Shown piece after piece: positions 52,637 through 62,452 of a stretch of 64,000 nt of DNA. A program made the translations under genes and the position numbers. The notes beneath the pieces were generated by a model, which was not told where the DNA came from, searched no databases, and saw only the letters and a list, made by a program, of their open reading frames with translations. This stretch comes from CAWGCE01 sp964480915. GTDB lineage: Bacteria > Planctomycetota > Planctomycetia > Pirellulales > Pirellulaceae. Where the stretch lies: assembly GCA_964480915.1 (NCBI GenBank), contig CAYZRS010000014.1, positions 36,602 through 100,601 on the forward strand, given 5' to 3'. Within the stretch, counting starts at the first letter, position 1. The number at the start of each line of letters is the position of its first letter.

Positions 52637-53194
52637 ATGCGCTCCCGCATTATTAAGATCGCCTTGTTCGCAATGGTGACGCTCACGTTTGTACCATCCG
52701 TCTCTCACGCCGATTGGGCATCGTTCAAGCAACGCTGTAAGCTCGACTGGTACCGAAATAATCAATGGCCTGATCCGTTCATGGCGGTTGATCGCATTTC
52801 TGTGTGCTCACCTTTTGTCGCGATGGCACAAAACGGCTGGTACCAACAATCAACGTTGTCGAGCTTTCACTTTCATCCAATGACGAACGAGTTGACCGAA
52901 GCGGGCAAGTTGAAAGTCCGCCACATCGTTGTGAACCATCCAGAACAATACAAGAAGGTGTTTGTCCTGCAGGCATTGTCGGACGAAGCGTCGCTCACCA
53001 GAGTCGATTCGGTTCAGCAGACGGTGGCTCAATTCACAACCGGGCAGGGCATGCCAGAGGTACGGATGGTGAGCATGGATCCTCCAGGCAAGGGTGCGGA
53101 CGAAGTTGACGCGATGAATCGTTTGTTTAGAGAAACGCTGACTCCGCCTCGCCTACCTCAGTTCCAAAGCACCGTCACTGGTGGTGGAAACTAA
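52637..53194 (+). CDS. Secreted hypothetical protein downstream of the Tad operon
   Basis: The ATG at 52637 follows GGAG (52626-52629) and gives 185 residues; the longer frame from 52574 is rejected. A clear signal peptide (IIKIALFAMVTLTFVPSVSHA) ends before DWASFKQR. The mature part has a Trp/Arg-rich start (DWYRNNQWPDPF), a FHFHPMTNELT stretch and a Pro-rich tail. The family is not recognised. Its own transcript probably begins between the terminator at 52451 and this start. Linkage to the pilus is only by position. Confidence 0.72.
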   Translation: MRSRIIKIALFAMVTLTFVPSVSHADWASFKQRCKLDWYRNNQWPDPFMAVDRISVCSPFVAMAQNGWYQQSTLSSFHFHPMTNELTEAGKLKVRHIVVNHPEQYKKVFVLQALSDEASLTRVDSVQQTVAQFTTGQGMPEVRMVSMDPPGKGADEVDAMNRLFRETLTPPRLPQFQSTVTGGGN

Positions 53195-53275
53195 GTAACC
53201 GAATCTGACAGCGACGGCTGGAGAGTCCGGCGCCGACTATTCCTAGTTTTTTCCCGCAGTCTTGAGGAATTCAAA

Positions 53276-54181
53276 GTGTTAATGCAACGATGCACCGCGG
53301 TTTGCTGGTCTGTGGCTTTCCTACTCGTCTTCGGGGGGAGTGGAACCGTGGATGGTCAGATATCACGATTGCCGCCTCGCGCGGCAGTGCCCCGAGGGAC
53401 CAACCCGTACGCACAGCATCCGCAGGTTGCGAACGGTCAGGTCGTTGGCGGCTATCGGGTGATTGCTGACCGAGCTGTCGGAGCCGTCAAGTCGCCGGCC
53501 GCTGAAATGATTGCGGCGGCGAAGGTTACGGAAAAGAATGGCGATGTGCCCGGTGCGACGAAAATGTACCGCGATGCGTTGGCCAAGTTTCCCAACGATC
53601 GCCAAGTCCTGGTGAACTTCGCTCGTTTTAAGCATCGTAACGGCGAACTGGATGGTGCCATCGTGACCTACCAGCAATGCCTGAAGCACTATCCTCAAGA
53701 CGCGGTTGCCTTGAACGACTTGGGACTTTGCTATTCTCGCAAGGGTGAGATGAAAAAGGCGGTCGGGCATGTTGAATCGGCGGTGCGAGCGAATCCTGGC
53801 AGCCGACGCTATCGCAACAATTTGGCAACGCTGTTTGTCGAGTTGAATCAGCTCGACCGGGCCGCAGTCGTACTGTGCGATGTGCACGGGAAGGCGATTG
53901 GGAACTACAACTTGGCCTATCTGCTGAATCGTCGTGATCGCAATTCGGAGGCGATTCAATACCTGCAAGCTGCCGTGACGTTGGACCCGACTTTGCGACC
54001 GGCTCACCAATTGTTGGCGAAATTGTCGGCCGAAGGTGGCACCACCGTGCAGACTGCTCGGAGCCCTTCGTACGAAGTACCGGCACAAGTCGCAAACGCC
54101 GCCGTGCAATATGAAGAGCGAGCAGGAGTGGCCCAGCCACCGGAAGTGGAGGCCTATCCCATTCCCGGAATGGTTCGTTAG
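53276..54181 (+). CDS. Secreted TPR-repeat protein (TadD-like position)
   Basis: The protein has 301 residues, starting at GTG 53276 with GAGGA (53264-53268) seven bases upstream. A signal peptide (VCWSVAFLLVFGGSGTVDG) is followed, from about residue 75, by four or more TPR units with typical Leu/Ala/Tyr spacing (AKVTEKNGDVPGATKMYRDAL, ARFKHRNGELDGAIVTYQQCL, LGLCYSRKGEMKKAVGHVESA). A Pro/Glu tail ends it. TadD proteins are TPR lipoproteins near Tad loci; this one lacks a lipobox, so the match is positional. Confidence 0.78.
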   Translation: MLMQRCTAVCWSVAFLLVFGGSGTVDGQISRLPPRAAVPRGTNPYAQHPQVANGQVVGGYRVIADRAVGAVKSPAAEMIAAAKVTEKNGDVPGATKMYRDALAKFPNDRQVLVNFARFKHRNGELDGAIVTYQQCLKHYPQDAVALNDLGLCYSRKGEMKKAVGHVESAVRANPGSRRYRNNLATLFVELNQLDRAAVVLCDVHGKAIGNYNLAYLLNRRDRNSEAIQYLQAAVTLDPTLRPAHQLLAKLSAEGGTTVQTARSPSYEVPAQVANAAVQYEERAGVAQPPEVEAYPIPGMVR

Positions 54182-54281
54182 GTCGACGAGGAAGTGACCC
54201 AGAGGAACGTGCTGATCGCGCAGGTTGCCGACAGCACCTAGCCGGTTGCTGTCCGGCTCGTTGGGTCGGGTGAGAATAGAG

Positions 54282-54354
<73 letters not shown>

Positions 54355-54521
54355 ATTCTGGATGGAAAATCTATCAAAAAGAGGGCCGCTAGGACGGCCT
54401 GTTTTGTTCCAGCCAAGAGTGAAAATTATCACCAACGACGGTCGAAGTCAACCTGCGCCGTCCATTCGTAGGCGGTCAAGTTCCGCAGCGGCGAAACGTA
54501 ACGATCGGAAGGACCTCTCGA

Positions 54522-55523
54522 GTGAAGCGTTGGTTGATCGGGTTCGCGAAAATTGCCATTCCAGTGTCGATTCTGGTCTGGTTGGTCTACCGTCTGGTCA
54601 CCGACAATCCGCAAGATGTGGCCGACCTGCTGCGACGGCCGAAGGACTGGCCGCGGCTCATTTTGGCGCTGTCCATCTATCTTGGATTGGTAGCGATCAC
54701 ATTCGTCAGGTGGTTTCTTCTTGTGCGTTCGCTCAAGTTGCCTTTTAAGTTACGTGACGCCTTCCGATTGGGGTTTATCAGTTACCTGCTCCAGTTTGTT
54801 TCGCTGGGGGCAGTTGGAGGCGACCTCTTCAAAGCGCTCTTTCTCGCACGAGAACAGCCGCAACGAAAGCCGGAGGCTGTCGCGACCATTTTTATCGACC
54901 GAATTGTGGGCATGCTCGGCTTGTTGCTGCTCGCTTCCGTGGCCGTCTTTTGGATCCCCAAAGAGGGTGCTTTTGCACAGTTGGCTCAAGCCAAACTTAT
55001 TTTCGTTTCGGCAGCGTCCGTTGGTGTTGGCATCTTTCTTCTATTGTTGTTTACGAAATTCTCGTTGACATCGGTCATGCCGAGAATGCGAAAAGCGAAG
55101 TTCCTGCGCACGACCTTGCTGCGTGTTGAAGGCGCCATCCGGATGTATCGTGAGGATCGCAAGTCGGTCGTGTTGGCTTTGGCGCTCGGATTCTTAACGC
55201 ACCTCATGCACGGCGTCGCCATTTATACGGCTGCCACCGCCTTCTTTCCGGACGGCCCTGGACTCGGAGAACAAGTCGTCATGTGGGCGGTTGCCGGTTC
55301 GGTCGGTTCGTTGCCGATCGCACCGGGGGGACTGGGCACGTTTGAGCTGGCCTATGGGTGGCTCTACGAACGGATGGCGACTCCCCTGCTTGCCAACGAA
55401 GGCGTCTTGGTAGCGTTACTCTATCGTGTGATGACGTTGGTGACCGCTGGTGTCGGAATTTTCGTCTACTTGTCTTGCCGACGAGAAATGCAAGAAGTAC
55501 TCACCCATGAAGAAGTCGCGTGA
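54522..55523 (+). CDS. Lysylphosphatidylglycerol synthase-type membrane protein (UPF0104/AglD-like)
   Basis: The protein has 333 residues starting at GTG 54522 with AAGGA upstream. It has about eight membrane segments and the family blocks VRWFLLVRSLKL, ISYLLQFVSLGAVGGDLFKA, TIFIDRIVGMLGL and SLPIAPGGLGTFELAYG. The LPG_synthase_TM domain occurs in flippases for aminoacyl-lipids and in polyprenyl-linked sugar enzymes; here there is no attached synthase domain. It ends 3 bases before the convergent receiver-like gene. Substrate unknown. Confidence 0.85.
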   Translation: MKRWLIGFAKIAIPVSILVWLVYRLVTDNPQDVADLLRRPKDWPRLILALSIYLGLVAITFVRWFLLVRSLKLPFKLRDAFRLGFISYLLQFVSLGAVGGDLFKALFLAREQPQRKPEAVATIFIDRIVGMLGLLLLASVAVFWIPKEGAFAQLAQAKLIFVSAASVGVGIFLLLLFTKFSLTSVMPRMRKAKFLRTTLLRVEGAIRMYREDRKSVVLALALGFLTHLMHGVAIYTAATAFFPDGPGLGEQVVMWAVAGSVGSLPIAPGGLGTFELAYGWLYERMATPLLANEGVLVALLYRVMTLVTAGVGIFVYLSCRREMQEVLTHEEVA

Positions 55524-55526
55524 CGC

Positions 55527-56225
55527 CTATTTCGCGTTGAGGTTTCGCAGGTGCCGCATCAGTCGTTCTTCCGCGATCTTGCTGAAAGCGCGACGTTCGC
55601 CATCGTGGGCCTCATCGAATTTGCGGTGCCCGTCTTGCCGCTGCTGTTCCGCCGCCAACGCATGATTGACCGATTCGCGTTGGCGATAGACCGTTCCGAA
55701 TTTACTATCCGGTGCCGGTTCCGCAGAAGTGACCGTGGTACCAATTTCGCTAAACACGGCATCGACTCGAATGGTCCTGTCGGGCGTTCGCAGCGATTTC
55801 GTCGAATCGGGACGGACTCGGGATTCGATCATTTCGACGGCGGTATCCAGGATCGAATCGACGGTCGAGTTTTTGAGTAGCACGCGGTCGGCGAGCCTCA
55901 GGCAGGTGGGACGGATGATCGATTGCTTGAGGGAATCGACGAGTGCGATCACGGGGATTTCGCGAGCGCGGCGGTTCTTCTTCAGCGAATCGAGTAATTG
56001 GTCCGACTGGTTGGGAGCTTGCGGTATGTCGGTCATGATGACATCTGGTTGAGTCGTCGTGGCCATCCATAGGCCGTGCATGCTGTTGCGAGCTCGCAAC
56101 AAGGCAAACCCACGCCGAGAAATCGCAGGCTCGATCGATTGCACGAGGGCCGAATCTTGAAACACGCAGAGGATCGTACCCCGAGAGGGTACGCCGCTTT
56201 TGCTCTTGGGTTCGAAATTCGACAT
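55527..56225 (-). CDS. Receiver-domain-like protein without output domain
   Basis: The protein has 232 residues. The first ~125 form a receiver fold: CVFQDSALVQS (Asp24), the phospho-acceptor candidate Asp66 in DVIMTDIPQA and Lys118 in VLLKNS. The acidic pair before strand one is reduced to a single Asp. The C-terminal ~100 residues are highly charged and probably helical, with no DNA-binding motif. It may be phosphorylated by an unlinked kinase. The gene is monocistronic and divergent from no known partner. Confidence 0.65.
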   Translation of the reverse strand: MSNFEPKSKSGVPSRGTILCVFQDSALVQSIEPAISRRGFALLRARNSMHGLWMATTTQPDVIMTDIPQAPNQSDQLLDSLKKNRRAREIPVIALVDSLKQSIIRPTCLRLADRVLLKNSTVDSILDTAVEMIESRVRPDSTKSLRTPDRTIRVDAVFSEIGTTVTSAEPAPDSKFGTVYRQRESVNHALAAEQQRQDGHRKFDEAHDGERRAFSKIAEERLMRHLRNLNAK

Positions 56226-56482
56226 GCAAGAATCTCCTCGCTAGACCATACGGGTAGGAGTTGCACGTCGCCGTGTCGGTCTTCGCAGTTTTCCAAGACG
56301 GACGCTGTGAAACGGGACCGAGGCGAAGATGCACTCCATCAAACCTAGCAAGGCTACCACCTTCGATTAGGCAAGCGGGGAAAAGAACGTTGACTCTTTG
56401 CAAAGAATCGAAGTCACGGTTCGAGTAATCGGTAACGACAACCTTGGCCCGCAAGTTTCGAAATTGGCTAAAGACGGAATGA

Positions 56483-59320
56483 TTATTTTATGACGAAGTT
56501 GACGAGCCGGCCCGGGACAACAACGGTTTTCACGACCTGCTTATCCGTCAGTAATTCTACGACTTTGGGATCGCTCTTGGCGAGTTCCTCGATCGCCGTT
56601 TTGTCGGCATCCGCCGCGACCGAGATCTTGGACCGCAGTTTTCCGTTGACTTGGACCGGGATTTCCACCGTCGATTCGACCAGCAGCGCCTCGTCATGCG
56701 TCGGCCAGGGAGCGTAGGCCAGCGAATCGGCATGGCCCAAAAGCTGCCATAGTTCCTCCGCCACATGCGGCGCATAGGGCGCCAACAGCAGGACGAATTG
56801 TTCCATGGCTGCCCTTGGCTTCGTCTTGGCTTTTGTGAAGTGATTGACGAATTCCATCATCCTCGCGATGGCAGTATTGAAACTCATCGTCTCCGTATCC
56901 CGAGTTACGGCCGCGATCGTCTTGTGGAGCAAGCGTGTTTGCTCTTCCGTCGGATCGTCATCGGTCACATCGGGCGACAGGACAAGCGTTTCGGCCTCTT
57001 GGTCCACGATCATTCGCCAAGCACGGCTCAAGAAACGAAACACGCCGTTGACGCTGTCCATATTCCAAGGTTTGGGCGCTTCGAGTGGTCCCATATACAT
57101 CTCGTAGAGGCGGAGCGAATCGGCGCCGTACTCGCGGACGATGATGTCAGGATTGATGACATTGCCGCGGCTTTTGGACATCTTATGTGCGCGACTCTCG
57201 AGCGTGATCTTTGTGTCCGCTTTCAGTACGAACCGGTCCCCATTTTTTTCGGCATCGGTGGGAGCCAATTTGACAGCCGTCACGGCCTGTTCCGAGCCAG
57301 CTCGAACCAAATCACCAGCGGCCGTCTTTGCGATGTCGTTGGCCGAAACCCAATTTCCTTGAGCGTCCTGGTAGCCTGTCATCTCGACTTCACCGAGGAT
57401 CATTCCTTGGTTCACCAGTTTCTGAAAAGGCTCGTTGCCGCTGACGTAGCCACGATCGAACAGGACTTTGTGCCAGAAACGCGCGTAAAGCAAATGGAGC
57501 ACCGCATGCTCCGCGCCGCCCACATACAGGTCGACCGGCATCCAGGCCTTTTCGATCGCCTTATCGATCGGTGCCGCTTCATTGGTCGGATCGAGGAATC
57601 GGAGATAGTACCAACACGATCCGGCCCATTGGGGCATCGTATTGGTTTCTCGCTTGTATGTTTTTCCTTCGATCGTCGGATAGAGCCACTCGTCAGGCGC
57701 CTTGTCGAGCGGAGGCTCGGGGCGTCCGTGCGGCTTGAAGTCGTCGAGGTGCGGCAGATCGACCGGTAAATCCGATTCGGGCACGGCGCGGACCACGCCG
57801 GTCGGCTTTCGATTCGCGTCGACTTCATGCAGGATGGGGAACGGTTCGCCCCAAAATCGCTGACGGCTGAACAGCCAGTCACGCAATTTGTATTTCACGG
57901 CCGCTTTGCCGACGCCTTGGGTCGCCAGCCACTCGGTCATCTTCGTTTTAAATTCACCAGTCGTCAGTCCGTTGAAGTCACCCGAGTTCAACGCGATGCC
58001 GTCACCGGTTGAGCACACTTTGCCCGCGATTACCTGGTCGCGGTCGATCTCCGCCGCGTTACCCGGATCGACCACTGGAATGATGGGTAGCCCGAATTCC
58101 TGTGCAAATTCGAAATCGCGTTCGTCATGAGCCGGGACTGCCATGATGGCGCCGGTGCCGTAAGTAATCAGCACGTAATCAGCAACCCAGATAGGCACGA
58201 GCGCACCGTTGACCGGGTTGATGGTGTGGCTACCGGTAAAGACGCCCGTTTTCTCCTTCGCCAATTCGGTCCGCTCAAGATCGCTCTTGGCAGCCGCCTT
58301 CTCACAATAGGCGCTGACGGGAGCCGCTTGCTCTGCCGTGGTGAGTTGATCACGCAGCGGGTGTTCGGGCGCGATGACCATATACGTCGCGCCGTAAAGG
58401 GTATCGGGCCGAGTCGTGTAGACACGAAGCACGTCGGCGTCCGGTTTGCGGGGAAAGCTGGCAGCCGACCGAGCCTGTTTCCACTCGTTGAATTGGTCTT
58501 CGGAGCCGAGGAAAAAGTCGACTTCGGTCCCCGTGCTGCGACCAATCCAGTTGCGCTGGAGCGCTTTAATACCGTCCGACCAATCGAGGCCATCCAAATC
58601 GTTTTCCAGTCGATCTGCGTACGTGGTAATGCGCAGCATCCACTGTCGCAACGGCCGTCGTTCTACCGGATGTCCACCTCGTTCGCTCTTTCCATCAATC
58701 ACTTCCTCATTAGCCAAGACCGTGCCGAGGGCAGGGCACCAGTTCACGGGCGCTTCTGATTGATACGCCAAACGATGGTCGGCTTGATACTCTCGAATTG
58801 CATCGTCCCCAGCGGCCTCCACATCGGCAGGAATCGGTAATTCGGAAATGGGCCGACCTCGCTGAGTCTCCTCATCGAACCAGGTATCGAAAAGCTGTAG
58901 AAAAATCCATTGCGTCCAGCGGAAATAGGCGACGTCGGTCGTTGCTAATTCTCGATCCCAGTCATAGCTAAAGCCCAGCATCTTCAACTGACGACGAAAA
59001 GTGTCGATATTCGCTTCGGTTTGAATTCGAGGATGCGTGCCCGTCTTGATCGCGTGCTCTTCCGCTGGCAAGCCAAAGGCGTCAAAACCCATCGGATGCA
59101 TGACCGACACGCCTCGCATGCGGGAGAACCGGCAAACGATGTCGGTGGCCGTATACCCTTCGGGATGTCCCACATGAAGACCGTCGCCGCTGGGGTAGGG
59201 GAACATGTCCAGCGCGTAGAGTTTCGATTCGCCAGGCAGCCTAGGGCTGGCGAAAGTCTTATTCTGTTCCCAGAAGGATTGCCATTTGGGCTCGATCTCG
59301 GCCGGGTTATAGCGAGGCAT
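56483..59320 (-). CDS. leuS: Leucyl-tRNA synthetase
   Basis: A class I tRNA synthetase of 945 residues. The ATG at 59318-59320 follows AGGA and gives MPRYNPAEIEPKWQ, the typical start; an upstream reading to 59383 is rejected. The HIGH motif is HVGH (49-52) and KMSKS is at Lys713. The long insertion between them contains the editing (CP1) domain with TTRPDTLYGATYM, and the WAGSCWYYLRFLDP block marks the bacterial LeuS type. The C-terminal anticodon and tail domains are complete. Length fits the bacterial LeuS family. Confidence 0.97.
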   Translation of the reverse strand: MPRYNPAEIEPKWQSFWEQNKTFASPRLPGESKLYALDMFPYPSGDGLHVGHPEGYTATDIVCRFSRMRGVSVMHPMGFDAFGLPAEEHAIKTGTHPRIQTEANIDTFRRQLKMLGFSYDWDRELATTDVAYFRWTQWIFLQLFDTWFDEETQRGRPISELPIPADVEAAGDDAIREYQADHRLAYQSEAPVNWCPALGTVLANEEVIDGKSERGGHPVERRPLRQWMLRITTYADRLENDLDGLDWSDGIKALQRNWIGRSTGTEVDFFLGSEDQFNEWKQARSAASFPRKPDADVLRVYTTRPDTLYGATYMVIAPEHPLRDQLTTAEQAAPVSAYCEKAAAKSDLERTELAKEKTGVFTGSHTINPVNGALVPIWVADYVLITYGTGAIMAVPAHDERDFEFAQEFGLPIIPVVDPGNAAEIDRDQVIAGKVCSTGDGIALNSGDFNGLTTGEFKTKMTEWLATQGVGKAAVKYKLRDWLFSRQRFWGEPFPILHEVDANRKPTGVVRAVPESDLPVDLPHLDDFKPHGRPEPPLDKAPDEWLYPTIEGKTYKRETNTMPQWAGSCWYYLRFLDPTNEAAPIDKAIEKAWMPVDLYVGGAEHAVLHLLYARFWHKVLFDRGYVSGNEPFQKLVNQGMILGEVEMTGYQDAQGNWVSANDIAKTAAGDLVRAGSEQAVTAVKLAPTDAEKNGDRFVLKADTKITLESRAHKMSKSRGNVINPDIIVREYGADSLRLYEMYMGPLEAPKPWNMDSVNGVFRFLSRAWRMIVDQEAETLVLSPDVTDDDPTEEQTRLLHKTIAAVTRDTETMSFNTAIARMMEFVNHFTKAKTKPRAAMEQFVLLLAPYAPHVAEELWQLLGHADSLAYAPWPTHDEALLVESTVEIPVQVNGKLRSKISVAADADKTAIEELAKSDPKVVELLTDKQVVKTVVVPGRLVNFVIK

Positions 59321-59678
59321 GTCGGGTCCTGAATCGGTAATATAGGGGGGTAAGTAGCTAGCTGGTGCCAGCGCTGCTGACACGCTTGGTGCTTGGCGTA
59401 AGTTGCGATCTGCTAACGTGTTGCGGCGATGCGAAAGTTCTCGATTTTAATAAGTGACACGGGCCACCGTAAAGGGTTACAACGAATCGCAGACTTGTGA
59501 CACAGATGCGGAAGGATACACGAAGCGAGACTCAAGAAGAATCGCCCAGAGCGTAGCTTTACCAGCCAGTGAGGCTAAAATGGGGCGTGAGTCGGCTCCT
59601 GCCGGTAGGGGATAAACTTTTCAACTCGTCTCCGACCACATTCGTGGTCGTGACATAAGAGCACACGGATAGGCCAAC
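59321..59678. other. Divergent intergenic region between leuS and map
   Basis: 358 bases hold the promoters of leuS and map. No T-box (no AGGGTGG specifier element), no strong hairpin and no small gene were found. A poly-G run (around 59345) lies near the leuS start. Confidence 0.5.
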
Positions 59679-60476
59679 ATGCTGCGACCGAAACGGGAAC
59701 TCTTTCTTATCGATTTTGAAAGAGAGGCGATGCGAGCTGCTGGGCAGTTCAATGCCCAATTGATGGATTTCATTCGGCCGCAAGTGAAGGCCGGTGTCAC
59801 GACGGGCGAAATTGATCGCCTGATCCACGAATATACACTCGACCATCGACACAAGCCTGCCTGTCTTGGTTACCAAGGGTTCCCCAAGAGCTGCTGTACG
59901 AGCGTCAACGAAGTTGTCTGCCACGGCATACCGGGCGAGTATGTCTTGCAAGAAGGCGACATCGTCAACATTGACATCACGTCGATTGTGGATGGATGGT
60001 TGGGTGACCAATCGGAAACCATCCTGATCGGCGAAGTTGACGAAGAGGTGAAACACGTCACCCAATGTGCACTCGATTGCCTTTATTTGGGAATTGACGT
60101 ACTGAAGCCCGGCTGCCGAGTTTCGGAAATTGGTCGCGCGATCACCGCTGAAGCGCATCGTTTCGGATACGGCGTGGTGCGAGAATATGTGGGTCATGGA
60201 ATTGGTCGTCGGTTTCATCAAGAGCCTTCGATACCTCATTACCCCAATCGCCAGGCTCACATCGACCGACTCTTCCCCGGCATGTGCTTTACGATCGAGC
60301 CGATGATTAATGCTGGCTCGCGAGAGACCATATTGGATCGCGATGACGGTTGGACGGTGCGAACGAAAGATGGCAAAGTGAGTGCACAGTTCGAGCACAC
60401 GATTCTGATGGGCGAGGAATCGGCAGAAATCTTGACTCTCACCAAGAACGGGCCTCAGCCCGGCCACCTCTTTTAG
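59679..60476 (+). CDS. map: Methionine aminopeptidase, type I
   Basis: The enzyme has 265 residues and removes N-terminal Met. The pita-bread fold ligands are visible in order: His82 (CHGIP), Asp99 and Asp110 (NIDITSIVDGWLGD), His173 (VGHGIG), Glu207 (TIEPMI) and Glu239 (QFEHTIL). Length and order match E. coli Map. It has no zinc-finger extension. It is transcribed divergently from leuS. Confidence 0.95.
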   Translation: MLRPKRELFLIDFEREAMRAAGQFNAQLMDFIRPQVKAGVTTGEIDRLIHEYTLDHRHKPACLGYQGFPKSCCTSVNEVVCHGIPGEYVLQEGDIVNIDITSIVDGWLGDQSETILIGEVDEEVKHVTQCALDCLYLGIDVLKPGCRVSEIGRAITAEAHRFGYGVVREYVGHGIGRRFHQEPSIPHYPNRQAHIDRLFPGMCFTIEPMINAGSRETILDRDDGWTVRTKDGKVSAQFEHTILMGEESAEILTLTKNGPQPGHLF

Positions 60477-60665
60477 AATTAGGCTAAGCGGCCTTTCTTC
60501 GTGCTATCACTCCGTTTCTGGAATGCTGTCACTGCCAAATAAACGGCGATGGCTGCACTGCCGTCGTGGTGACTTCAGCGAATGCCCTTGCTCAAGTCGA
60601 CCTGATCTCTTACAAGCCGACGGCTCGTCTCTCTACTCTTCAACTACGTTCGAAGGTGCGGCAAC

Positions 60666-62234
60666 ATGTTGCGCGTCGTCTCAAAATCGGTTATCGCGAT
60701 CTTGGTCATCGGTTCGGTTGGTCACGCCGAGTCATTTCCATACACCGCCTATGTGACCCTCGACAGCTCGTCAGTTCGCAGTGGGCCGGGCGACAATTTC
60801 TACCCGACCAGCCGGTTGCGGTGGGCTGAATTGGTCGAAGTCTATCGTCATGACGCGCAGGATTGGGCAGCCATTCGTCCGCCGCTTACCAGTTTCAGTT
60901 GGGTGCCGGCCGCTGCCATCGAAGTATCGACCGACGACCCGTCGGTTGGTCGCGTCACGAAACCAAATTTAAAGACGCGCATCGGATCGAACATCAACGA
61001 AAAACACCGGGGCGTCGAATACATCGAACTGATGGTTGGAGAGAGCGTTGCCATTCTGGCGAATGAAGATCGGCAAGGCACCGAGTGGCTACGGGTCGCG
61101 CCACCGGCAGGTGAGTTTCGCTGGATTCGGTTGTCAGACATCAGCAAGGACGATCCGACGATTGAAGAAGAGACGCCAGAAGTCGAATTGGCACTTGCGC
61201 CGATCGACCCGGCCTCCGATTCGGTCGAGACAATGGAGCTCGCGGAAGCGGACTCTGGCACCAACAAGATCGTCTTGCAACAGGCCCAATTTTCGGAAGA
61301 GCCGTTGCCTCCGGCTGAGATCAGTCCGCCACTTGCCGGTATTCCCAGCAACTTTAGCCAAGTACCGGGCACGGTCGAATCGCCAGATGCGTACCTCAAT
61401 GGCCAAATCGTTCCAGGCGAGCCAACGATGGGCGCTGTGGCTCCGTATGGTTTCGAAGGTGGCAGCCCTGGTGGCTTCACGCAGCTGCCGCCGCGGCCCG
61501 TGAGCGGGTTACCACCGCGTCCATCGGCCATGATCAAACCGGGGCCGGTCGCCAAGAAACTATTGGCGAATGAGCTTGCAGATATTGAACTCCAACTCTC
61601 GTTGACGGTCAGCCAACCGGCGGCTGCTTGGGATATGGCGCCTTTACGAATCCGCACGCAAGCGGTCATCGATACCAGCGACGATCCGGACGTCCGCGTT
61701 CGGGCCAATGGGTTACTGTCCAAAGTGAGTCAGTTCGCCGACATCCAAAGACGCCAAACTTCGGTCGATGCCGAAGCGTGGCAGGTTGCACAGTCGGTGG
61801 GTGGCCCCAGTGTTCTTGCGTCCACCTATGGCGGCGGCACTGCGTATGGTGATCCATGGATGGGCAGCGGCTACGCCGGTGAAACCGTCGCTATGGGCAA
61901 CGGCTATCCGATAGCAGCCGACGGTTTTCCAGTGGTCGATGGTGGCTCGACTTACGGCAACCAGTCGGCCTTCGCCGCCAGCAGCGCCTACAACTACGAC
62001 GGTACGGGTTGGTTGATGCCCGTCGTCACCGACCGAAACGACATGCCGAAGTACGTGTTGACCGATAGCAAAGGCGATATTTTGCAATTCGTCTCACCCA
62101 GCCCGGGGCTCAATCTAAAAGAATATGAGACCAAACAGGTGGGCATTATCGGTTCCAAAAATCGGTTGAAAGAGACCAATCAGCCGCACATCGTGGCCGA
62201 TCGAGTCATCACGTTGGAAAAGGTTCGCCGCTAA
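60666..62234 (+). CDS. Secreted protein with SH3-like domains
   Basis: The protein has 522 residues. A signal peptide (VIAILVIGSVGHA) precedes two bacterial SH3-type domains at about 25-85 (SSVRSGPGDNFYPTSRLRWAE) and 95-155 (TRIGSNINEKHRGVEYIEL), the usual cell-wall or peptide-binding fold. The middle is Pro/Gly-rich (LPPRPVSGLPPRPSAM), then comes a region with AWDMAPLRIRTQAV and a Gly/Tyr-rich stretch. The C-terminus (SKGDILQFVSPSPGLNLKEY) looks like a small beta domain. Likely periplasmic or envelope-bound; function unknown. Confidence 0.78.
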   Translation: MLRVVSKSVIAILVIGSVGHAESFPYTAYVTLDSSSVRSGPGDNFYPTSRLRWAELVEVYRHDAQDWAAIRPPLTSFSWVPAAAIEVSTDDPSVGRVTKPNLKTRIGSNINEKHRGVEYIELMVGESVAILANEDRQGTEWLRVAPPAGEFRWIRLSDISKDDPTIEEETPEVELALAPIDPASDSVETMELAEADSGTNKIVLQQAQFSEEPLPPAEISPPLAGIPSNFSQVPGTVESPDAYLNGQIVPGEPTMGAVAPYGFEGGSPGGFTQLPPRPVSGLPPRPSAMIKPGPVAKKLLANELADIELQLSLTVSQPAAAWDMAPLRIRTQAVIDTSDDPDVRVRANGLLSKVSQFADIQRRQTSVDAEAWQVAQSVGGPSVLASTYGGGTAYGDPWMGSGYAGETVAMGNGYPIAADGFPVVDGGSTYGNQSAFAASSAYNYDGTGWLMPVVTDRNDMPKYVLTDSKGDILQFVSPSPGLNLKEYETKQVGIIGSKNRLKETNQPHIVADRVITLEKVRR

Positions 62235-62452
62235 GCGAGTCGCTTCGCCTGCGTGATAGCAGTTGCCGCGCCCGTCGGAATTCACCGGCCGGATAGAGTT
62301 CTGCGTGGTGTTCGTCCCCTTCCGCAGTTTGGCTGTGCGCGAAGTTCTCTGCGGACCGAATAACGTAATTAATCGTTATATCTGCGCGTCGCAATTCCAG
62401 CTGGCAAAGCTGGCTTGCGGATGCGATACGAGGCTGTCTCGGGGGGGACAAA

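Noticed and set aside
59321..59678. Possible T-box leader for leuS
   Set aside because: No T-box core element was found on the minus strand.
59559..60467. Long minus-strand frame opposite map
   Set aside because: It lies almost wholly opposite a clear methionine aminopeptidase with all metal ligands and has no known motif, so it is a shadow frame.
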